From: Guyparkeria halophila
Lineage (GTDB): Bacteria; Pseudomonadota; Gammaproteobacteria; Halothiobacillales; Halothiobacillaceae
Direction: 5' to 3'
Assembly: GCF_034479635.1 (NCBI RefSeq)
Contig: NZ_CP140153.1
Coordinates: 1,743,501-1,807,500, forward strand
Length of the DNA stretch: 64,000 nt
Shown here piece by piece: positions 58,701 through 64,000 of the stretch. The notes beneath the pieces were generated by a model, which was given only the letters and a program-made list of their open reading frames with translations, did not search any database and had not been told where the DNA came from. Position 1 is the stretch's first letter. Each line of letters starts with the position of its first letter. The position numbers were made by a program, and so were the translations under genes.

Positions 58701-59050
58701 TACGGGCTGCCATCGCGCCGATAATTGATGGTCGAGCCCTCGAACGGACGACCCTGCTCGAGACAGGCCCGTAGCTCGTCGAGTACGGATCGATCGGTCT
58801 CCGCCCCCTGGAATATCCTCGGGGTCCGACCGATCAAGTCCTCTGGCCGGTAGCCGGCCATCTGGCACAGAGATTCGTTGACGTAGACGATCCGCGGCCC
58901 GGGAAAAGCGACCTCCGCGTCGGTGATCAGCACCGCGTCGTAGGTGGCATCAGCCAAGCATCCAAAGACGTCGAGCTTATCGCCGGGGAGCGAGGCAATA
59001 TCTGGGTTTCTCGACGGCGATGCATCCCGGGTCGGAGCATTGTCCGGCAT
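55796..59050 (-). pseudogene. Multi-PAS GGDEF-EAL cyclic-di-GMP protein interrupted by one in-frame TGA
   Basis: Reading from ATG 59050 the frame encodes PAS domains at about residues 28-140, 150-270, 290-400 and 405-520, then stops at TGA (57590-57592) after EAWREGFR. The same frame continues without shift: RGHDRIETTLELADGRHVPYEVSLRLL, a fifth PAS, a GGDEF domain and an EAL domain to 55796. The GGDEF motif is degenerate (SADEF), so diguanylate cyclase activity is unlikely; the EAL residues (LEALVRW, ELEITET, DDFGTG, KIDQSFV, EGVET) are kept, so it should degrade cyclic di-GMP. The second part could be translated from an internal GTG at 57538. A sequencing error is possible. Confidence 0.85.
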
Positions 59051-59206
59051 TCGTTTAACAACCTGCTAACCCGTTCCCTGGGATGAAATGGTGAGGGCAG
59101 AAAAAGACCGCCGCGGCGCCCATGATGACACGGGCAACGCCTATATCCGATCACGCGCATAAAAAGCATGTCGCAGCAACGCACTGAGAAATGGCGAGGC
59201 CATACG

Positions 59207-59242
59207 AAGAAACCCTGCCAGCAAGCGTGCTGGCAGGGTTTC
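59207..59242 (-). terminator. Terminator of the tRNA operon
   Basis: On the minus strand CCCTGCCAGCA and TGCTGGCAGGG form an 11-base-pair stem with a four-base loop, followed by TTTCTT. It lies just past the last tRNA-Glu gene. Confidence 0.9.
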
Positions 59243-59279
59243 AGGCGTGGCAGCGGACTTTCCGCCGGCCGGACAAGTA

Positions 59280-59355
59280 TGGCGTCCCCAAGGGGATTCG
59301 AACCCCTGTTACCGCCGTGAAAGGGCGGTGTCCTAGGCCTCTAGACGATGGGGAC
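59280..59355 (-). tRNA. tRNA-Glu (TTC), copy 1
   Basis: 76 bases including encoded CCA; acceptor GTCCCCA...TGGGGAC, anticodon loop CTTTCAC-type with TTC, and T arm GGGGTTCGAATCCCC. Identical to the copy at 59453. Confidence 0.97.
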
Positions 59356-59452
59356 CTAGTTGAAAGGCCGGGAGCGACCCCGGCCGGGCCGGCCACGTTT
59401 CCACGTGACCAACAAGTAAGGCAGCACGCGTGACACGCACTGCCCGACTATA

Positions 59453-59528
59453 TGGCGTCCCCAAGGGGATTCGAACCCCTGTTACCGCCGTGAAAGGGCG
59501 GTGTCCTAGGCCTCTAGACGATGGGGAC
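59453..59528 (-). tRNA. tRNA-Glu (TTC), copy 2
   Basis: Identical in sequence to the 59280 copy. The 97-base spacer between them has no gene. Tandem identical tRNA-Glu genes serve gene dosage. Confidence 0.97.
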
Positions 59529-59533
59529 TAAGA

Positions 59534-59610
59534 TGGTGCGCCCGGGAGGATTCGAACCCCCGACCTCGCGGTTCGTAGCCGCACGCTCTATCCAACTGAG
59601 CTACGGGCGC
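59534..59610 (-). tRNA. tRNA-Arg (ACG)
   Basis: 77 bases with encoded CCA; acceptor GCGCCCG pairs with CGGGCGC and the anticodon loop CTACGAA holds ACG, read as inosine-CG after deamination. Five bases separate it from the second tRNA-Glu. Confidence 0.97.
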
Positions 59611-59612
59611 TT

Positions 59613-59688
<76 letters not shown>

Positions 59689-59712
59689 ATACGTCTCTCG
59701 ACGTGGGGCGGC

Positions 59713-59741
59713 ATATTAATGATCCACCCGGGGTGCGTCAA
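59713..59741 (-). promoter_or_regulatory. Sigma70 promoter of the tRNA operon
   Basis: On the minus strand TTGACG (-35, 59736-59741) and TAATAT (-10, 59713-59718) are separated by 17 bases; a GC-rich discriminator follows, as expected for a stringently controlled tRNA promoter. Confidence 0.85.
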
Positions 59742-59878
59742 CACCCGGGACCATAAAAATGCGGTCATGAGCGCCCTGCCGGGCTAAGCCATTGAAACAC
59801 GGCTTGGCCAGCGCCGACGCCACGGCCATGAAACTCTCACCGCCGACCGTCACGCCACTCGCCCCACAGGCCAAACGC

Positions 59879-59901
59879 AAAAGGCCCGGCGATGCCGGGC
59901 C
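59879..59901 (-). terminator. Terminator of the GlcG-like gene
   Basis: On the minus strand GGCCCGGC, three-base loop, GCCGGGCC, then TTTT. It is 50 bases after the stop of the GlcG-like gene. Confidence 0.88.
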
Positions 59902-59951
59902 AGCAGGACGCCACATCCACCCGATGGTGGCCTGGCCATCAACAACGTGGA

Positions 59952-60461
59952 TCAGAGGAACTCGAGATCCATGGCGACGGCTTCGGCGCCCTTGCGCGCG
60001 CACATCTCGTCGGTCTCGCCGGACGGCGCACCCGAGACGCCGATCGCGCCATAGGTCTTGCCGCCGGCCTCGATGGTCACGCCACCGGCACCGAACATCA
60101 GGCCCGGCACGTGGCCCAAGGCACCGGCACCGCGATCCTCGATCGCCGAGGTGGCCGAGTTGAACGACATGGCGGTGTAGGCCTTGAGCTTGGAAATGCG
60201 CAGCGTCAGGTCCGGGGCAAGCACGTCACGCAGCACGACCTGCTCGTTACCGCCACGGTCGACCACGGTCACGCCCACCTGGATGCCCTCCTCACGGCAG
60301 GCCTCCATGGTGGCCTGCGCGGCCTTTAACGCCATCTCCATCGACAGGCGGTCGATGCTCACGGTCATGGGCTGATCGGACTGGGCCATGGCGGCATTGC
60401 CAGACAGGGCAAGACCGGCGGCGAGAACCGTATTGCGAATCGCGTTCTTGGTGAATTGCAT
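59952..60461 (-). CDS. Secreted GlcG/HbpS-like (DUF336) protein
   Basis: A 169-residue protein with a signal peptide (about 1-26, cut after AMAQ) and the Haem_degrading/DUF336 fold (GIQVGVTVVDRGGNEQVVLRD, SKLKAYTAMSFNSATSAI, VPGLMFGAGGVTIE, IGVSGAPSGETDEMCARKGAEA). Members bind haem or cobalamin-like ligands, or have unknown roles. ATG 60459-60461 has a GGAAAG site. It lies downstream of the old yellow enzyme gene on the same strand (77-base gap). Confidence 0.88.
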   Translation of the reverse strand: MQFTKNAIRNTVLAAGLALSGNAAMAQSDQPMTVSIDRLSMEMALKAAQATMEACREEGIQVGVTVVDRGGNEQVVLRDVLAPDLTLRISKLKAYTAMSFNSATSAIEDRGAGALGHVPGLMFGAGGVTIEAGGKTYGAIGVSGAPSGETDEMCARKGAEAVAMDLEFL

Positions 60462-60538
60462 GGAGCTTTCCTCTGGGGTTGGTTGGGTGGTTGTCGTCAT
60501 CGTCGGGTTCTGTCGACCCGTTTCGGTACGGAGCCGGC

Positions 60539-61636
60539 TTACGCCGGGTCCAATGCGGGGTAATCGATGTACCCCTTCTCCCCTCCACCGTAGAAGGTCG
60601 AGGTATCGGGTTCATTGAGCGGCGCATCACGGCGGAAACGCTCGACGAGATCCGGGCTGGCGATAAACGGCACGCCGAACGCCACGGCCGTGGCGTGGCC
60701 CTGCTCGACGTCGCGCTCGGCGCGTGTCTGGTCGTACTGGAAGTTGCGGATCACCGCGCCGTCGAACAGGGGGACGAGATCGGTAAGATCGAAGGCGGGC
60801 CCCGCCTCACCCGGCGCGCCCTCGCCCATCCCGGCGATGTGGAGGTAGGCCAACCCGAAGGCATTGAGCTCGCGCACCACGTAGGAGAAGGTGCCCCAGG
60901 GATCGCTGTCGTACATGCCGTTGAACGGCTGCAGCGGCGAGATGCGCACGCCGGTCCGTTCGGCGCCAGCCACACGGATCACGGCCGCGAGCACCTCGCG
61001 CAACAGGCGCATGCGATTTTCCAGCGTGCCCCCGTAGCGGTCGGTCCGCTTGTTGGTGCCATCGCGCAGGAACTCGTCGATCAGGTACCCGTTGGCCGCG
61101 TGGACCTCCACCCCGTCGAAGCCGGCCGCCAGCGCACGCTCGGTGGCCCGCGCGTAGGCCTCGACCAGGTCGGGGATTTCCTCGGTTTCCAGCGCACGCG
61201 GCGTCTCGAAGGGTTTCTTCTCACCCGACGGCACGTAGCCCTCGCCGTCAATGGCGATCGCCGACGGCGCCACCGGCAGCTTGTTGCCGGGCTGGAAGTC
61301 CGAGTGCGAGACCCGCCCGACATGCCAGAGCTGCAGGACGATGCGCCCGCCGGCGTCATGCACCGCCCGGGTAATCATCTGCCAGCCGGCCTGCTGCTCG
61401 TCGCTGTGGATGCCGGGCGTGGCCGGATACCCCTGACCCTCCGGCACCACCTGGGTGGCCTCGCTGATGATCAGTCCGGCACCGGCGCGCTGCCGGTAGT
61501 AGGTGCGCATCATCTCGTTGGGCACGTTGCCCGGCACCGTGGCACGACAGCGGGTCAGGGGCGCCATGATGATGCGATTGGGCAGGGAGAGATCACCGAG
61601 GGTGACCGGGGTGAGCAACACGGAATCCTGACTCAT
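60539..61636 (-). CDS. Old yellow enzyme family NADH:flavin oxidoreductase (NemA-like)
   Basis: A 365-residue FMN-dependent ene-reductase. Motifs: NRIIMAPLTRCRA, QLWHVGRVSH, the substrate-binding pair in VEVHAANGYLIDEFL (His, Asn), and YGGTLENRMRLLREV. It reduces activated double bonds or nitro/nitrate esters with NAD(P)H. No TetR regulator like NemR is adjacent. It precedes the GlcG-like gene. Confidence 0.93.
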   Translation of the reverse strand: MSQDSVLLTPVTLGDLSLPNRIIMAPLTRCRATVPGNVPNEMMRTYYRQRAGAGLIISEATQVVPEGQGYPATPGIHSDEQQAGWQMITRAVHDAGGRIVLQLWHVGRVSHSDFQPGNKLPVAPSAIAIDGEGYVPSGEKKPFETPRALETEEIPDLVEAYARATERALAAGFDGVEVHAANGYLIDEFLRDGTNKRTDRYGGTLENRMRLLREVLAAVIRVAGAERTGVRISPLQPFNGMYDSDPWGTFSYVVRELNAFGLAYLHIAGMGEGAPGEAGPAFDLTDLVPLFDGAVIRNFQYDQTRAERDVEQGHATAVAFGVPFIASPDLVERFRRDAPLNEPDTSTFYGGGEKGYIDYPALDPA

Positions 61637-61940
61637 GGAACCTCAAGCACGGTTGTTGACGACACCGGCTGGCGATCGGGTCTGGGCCGGCTAGGGAAAC
61701 GCTGCGCGATTCGATGGCGCCTCTGGCTCTTGGGTTTGTTCGCCAACAAACCGGCAGCCGACGCCGAGCCCAGAGTGATCTCTCGGGCCGAGCCTGGCAC
61801 GGCAACGCCGCCAATGGGCCCTTGGCGAACCGCCGCGGCGTGATCGAATCGGGTAGGGTTTCCCCGGAAAGTTTGGTTAGCCGGCTAACTTGTAGTCCAC
61901 ATGGCCGTCAAATGCCAATCCGCGCACGCCGGCGTGAGGG
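61637..61940. other. Intergenic region with two inverted repeats
   Basis: GGTTTGTT/AACAAACC with a four-base loop lies at 61733-61752, and the 14-base perfect palindrome GTTAGCCGGCTAAC at 61876-61889. The region separates the 3' end of the DUF2288 gene from the start of the old yellow enzyme gene, both minus strand. No gene is supported; the palindromes are candidate operators for the old yellow enzyme gene. Confidence 0.45.
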
Positions 61941-62297
61941 TCAGTGGCGGACGGGCGCCTCGTCCGACTCCTGAACCAGGATCCACGGCGGCGTGACCAC
62001 CGCCCACAGGGTCGCCTCGCCGGCTGCCCAACGGCGCGCGGTATCGGTGTCCAACGCATCGATCTGACCGGCCTCCTGCCAGGCATTCACCGATTCGGCA
62101 CGATCACGCACCACCGCCATCGCGACGTCGACCAGGTCCAGGGTTGGCGCGATCTTGAGGATCTGTCCCTTGGCGAAGAAGCGTTCGAGCTCCGCCCATT
62201 CGATCCGGGCCGTCTGTCCGACCAGTTCGGCGAAGAGGGTGTCGTCGTCGAGAGAGTCCGGCCCCGTCTCGGGAAGATTGGAGGAGATTTCTGTCAT
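61941..62297 (-). CDS. DUF2288 family protein
   Basis: A 118-residue soluble protein of the DUF2288 family (LVGQTARIEWAELERFFAKGQIL, LDLVDVAMAVVRDRA, WAVVTPPWILVQE). Function unknown. ATG 62295-62297 has GGGCA upstream; the frame extends 16 codons further, across the cupin start. Divergent from the cupin gene, with starts only 41 bases apart. Confidence 0.85.
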   Translation of the reverse strand: MTEISSNLPETGPDSLDDDTLFAELVGQTARIEWAELERFFAKGQILKIAPTLDLVDVAMAVVRDRAESVNAWQEAGQIDALDTDTARRWAAGEATLWAVVTPPWILVQESDEAPVRH

Positions 62298-62338
62298 GAT
62301 CTGCCCTTGTTCAATGTATTCGGAAAGGAGAGCCTGCA

Positions 62339-62764
62339 ATGGCAAAACGCCGGCGTTCGGGGCCTGACCGCTCGAGCTACCTCAACCACCGCAGCGTCGT
62401 CGAGCCGATCACGGCCCCCGATGGCTCGGCCGTGCGCGAACTGTTGCATCCGTCCCGTCACGCCATCGACCGCCTGAGCGTGGCGGAGGCGACCGTGGAA
62501 CCGGGGCGGTCGACCCGCCTGCACCGCCACCCCATCGCCGAGGAGGTCTATCAGATCCTCGACGGCGCCGGTGTGCTGGAGCTGGGCGACGAGCGTCTGG
62601 CTGTGGTGCCGGGTGATATCATCCGGATCGCCCCCGGTCAGCCGCACCGGCTCGAGACCAGAAGCGACGTCCCGCTGCGGCTGTTGTGTATTTGCCAACC
62701 GGCCTATTCCGACGAGGATACCGAATTCCTCGACACCCCCGACTCAAGCGACTGCACCACCTGA
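62339..62764 (+). CDS. Cupin-domain protein
   Basis: A 141-residue single-domain cupin. The first motif is STRLHRHPIAEEVYQILDGAG (two His, Glu) and the second GDIIRIAPGQPHRLE (His), a full metal-binding set. Substrate not known. AAGGAG lies seven bases before the ATG. It ends six bases before the small membrane protein gene. Confidence 0.9.
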   Translation: MAKRRRSGPDRSSYLNHRSVVEPITAPDGSAVRELLHPSRHAIDRLSVAEATVEPGRSTRLHRHPIAEEVYQILDGAGVLELGDERLAVVPGDIIRIAPGQPHRLETRSDVPLRLLCICQPAYSDEDTEFLDTPDSSDCTT

Positions 62765-62769
62765 ACGAC

Positions 62770-62946
62770 ATGGTCATCCAGCGCAGCACCCTCGAATTCC
62801 TGATTATCACCCTGGTCCTGGGCAGCATCATGGCCGCCACCCTCTGGCTGGGTCACGGCGCCGGCGTACTGTTCCTGATCGGCTGGGGCGTGGCCGGCTT
62901 CATCTATCTCAAGCGCAAGGGCAAACGCGACACCCCGCGGGACTAG
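62770..62946 (+). CDS. Small membrane protein (58 aa)
   Basis: A 58-residue protein with two hydrophobic helices (LEFLIITLVLGSIMAATLWLG and GVLFLIGWGVAGFIYL) and a basic end KRKGKRD. Unknown. ATG 62770 lies six bases after the cupin stop, so the two are probably co-translated. An upstream frame to 62686 overlaps the cupin and has no match. Confidence 0.6.
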   Translation: MVIQRSTLEFLIITLVLGSIMAATLWLGHGAGVLFLIGWGVAGFIYLKRKGKRDTPRD

Positions 62947-62959
62947 CGCCCCGCTCTAC

Positions 62960-63730
62960 TCAGTCGGCCGCCTCCTCGGCCAACAGCCGGCGCACCCGTT
63001 CCAGGTCTGCCTGGGTATCCACGCCCGGCGGTGGCGTGATCTCGGCGATCTCGATGGCGATGATCTCCCCCATCGACAGGGCGCGCAGCTGCTCGAGCTT
63101 TTCGAGTCGCTCGATCTCCGGGCTACCCGAGGCGACGAAGCGGCGCAGGAAGCCGGCGCGATAGGCGTACAAGCCCAGGTGACGGAAACCGAACAGGCCC
63201 GCCTTGCCCGATTCGGGCACCCCATCCCGGTGAAACGGGATCGGCGCACGCGAGAAGTACATCGCCTCGGCGCGCTCATTGGCGACCACCTTGACCGCAT
63301 CGGAGGAGAGGAATTCGTCGCGCCCGGTGATCGGTACCATCAGGGTCGCCATCGCCGCCTCGGGCTTGGCGCGCAGCAAGTTGGCTACCTGGGCGAGCAG
63401 CACGGGAGGCATCATCGGTTCGTCACCCTGCAGGTTGACCACGACCGTGTCATCGGGGAGCTCGAGGAAGTCGATCACCTCGGCCAGCCGGTCGGTCCCG
63501 GACTCATGCCCCTCGCTGGTCAGTATCGCGCGCGCACCGATCTCGGCCGCCGCCTCCTGGATGCGTTCGTCATCGGTGGCGATGACCACGTGTTCCCCGC
63601 CGGCCGCCACGGCCCGCTCGTAGACCCAGTGGATCATCGGTCGACCACCAATGTCGGCCAGCGGCTTGCCCGGCAGGCGGCTGGAATCGTGCCGCGCCGG
63701 GATAATGATCCAGTCGTTCTCGGCCATCAT
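62960..63730 (-). CDS. kdsB: 3-deoxy-manno-octulosonate cytidylyltransferase
   Basis: A 256-residue CMP-KDO synthetase that activates KDO for lipopolysaccharide core. Motifs: [48 protein letters not shown] and [10 protein letters not shown]. The adjacent Trm112-like gene overlaps its start by four bases (ATGA). The usual order lpxK-ycaR-kdsB is consistent with an lpxK gene beyond the right edge. Confidence 0.96.
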   Translation of the reverse strand: MMAENDWIIIPARHDSSRLPGKPLADIGGRPMIHWVYERAVAAGGEHVVIATDDERIQEAAAEIGARAILTSEGHESGTDRLAEVIDFLELPDDTVVVNLQGDEPMMPPVLLAQVANLLRAKPEAAMATLMVPITGRDEFLSSDAVKVVANERAEAMYFSRAPIPFHRDGVPESGKAGLFGFRHLGLYAYRAGFLRRFVASGSPEIERLEKLEQLRALSMGEIIAIEIAEITPPPGVDTQADLERVRRLLAEEAAD

Positions 63731-63948
63731 GAGCCCGTCTCTCCATTGGCCGGATGTTTCTTGCGCCAGGCCTGGTATTCCTCATCGGACAGCCGGCGGG
63801 CCTCGTCCTCCAGCATCACGGGGATGCCGTCACGGACCGGATAGGCCAGATGGGCCGACAGCGAGATCAGCTCGCCGTTCGACTTGTCGTAGATCAGCGG
63901 CCCCTTGGTCACGGGACACACCAGGATATCGAGCAGCTTCTTGTCCAT
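63727..63948 (-). CDS. ycaR: Trm112/YcaR-family protein
   Basis: A 73-residue protein [18 protein letters not shown]...[19 protein letters not shown], the YcaR/Trm112-like family. The zinc cysteines of Trm112 (CPxCxG and later pair) are reduced here to one Cys (CPVTKG), as in many bacterial homologues. The start ATG at 63948 follows AAGG; a GTG at 63960 is alternative. It overlaps kdsB by four bases. Confidence 0.9.
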   Translation of the reverse strand: MDKKLLDILVCPVTKGPLIYDKSNGELISLSAHLAYPVRDGIPVMLEDEARRLSDEEYQAWRKKHPANGETGS

Positions 63949-64000
63949 CGACGGTTTCACCTTGTGGAGTGGTCGGGGCGGGGCCGGCGTGCAGCCGGTC

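Overview
The window is a GC-rich gammaproteobacterial chromosome segment. Gene content (split prfB with RF2 frameshift, panB-panC-folK-pcnB, accA-tilS, MetZ-type methionine synthesis, a seven-subunit-type Mrp Na+/H+ antiporter operon with fused MrpAB, AcnB, KdsB) fits a free-living, probably salt- or alkali-adapted gammaproteobacterium, perhaps of the Halothiobacillaceae/Chromatiales side. Genus assignment is a guess; no rRNA is present.

Region 1 (1-11.65 kb) is accessory. A DedA-family gene runs off the left edge. Its 5' end plus upstream DNA is duplicated about 5 kb away (442-985 and 5443-5985). Between and next to the copies lie minus-strand genes (small membrane protein, SGNH hydrolase, DUF4124 lipoprotein-like pair, NERD nuclease), most with a related repeat at the 3' end, and one plus-strand D12-class DNA adenine methyltransferase with a structured leader that encodes cysteine-rich micro-ORFs. 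Further right are an MscS channel, a CsbD stress protein, a PD-(D/E)XK nuclease-like protein, two copies of a folded repeat with covarying stems (1572 and 10070), and an AT-rich FRG-domain gene.

Region 2 (11.65-23 kb) is core metabolism: prfB and lysS separated by a REP cluster; dacB; a second REP cluster; accA-tilS; and the tightly overlapping pcnB-folK-panB-panC run (all minus).

Region 3 (23-31.8 kb) is the mrpA(B)CDEFG operon ended by a strong terminator, then a membrane PAS sensor convergent to it.

Region 4 (31.8-49 kb) holds gltX, an ArnT-like glycosyltransferase, a FlgT-like secreted protein, metZ, yqcC, thiD, a YihY membrane protein, a cobalamin adenosyltransferase, nth, a copper-type P-type ATPase, a YcgN protein, a PilB/GspE ATPase and cyclopropane fatty acid synthase. 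Three intergenic spaces (23.1, 45.7 and 49.2 kb) share a hairpin with a conserved downstream tail.

Region 5 (49-64 kb) holds acnB, a NudF-like hydrolase, a META-MliC fusion protein, separate LigD polymerase and phosphoesterase genes, a large PAS/GGDEF/EAL gene broken by one in-frame TGA, a four-gene tRNA operon (Asn, Arg, Glu, Glu) with a clear sigma70 promoter and terminator, a GlcG-like protein, an old yellow enzyme, DUF2288, cupin, kdsB and a Trm112-like protein. Short in-frame tandem repeats recur across the window.
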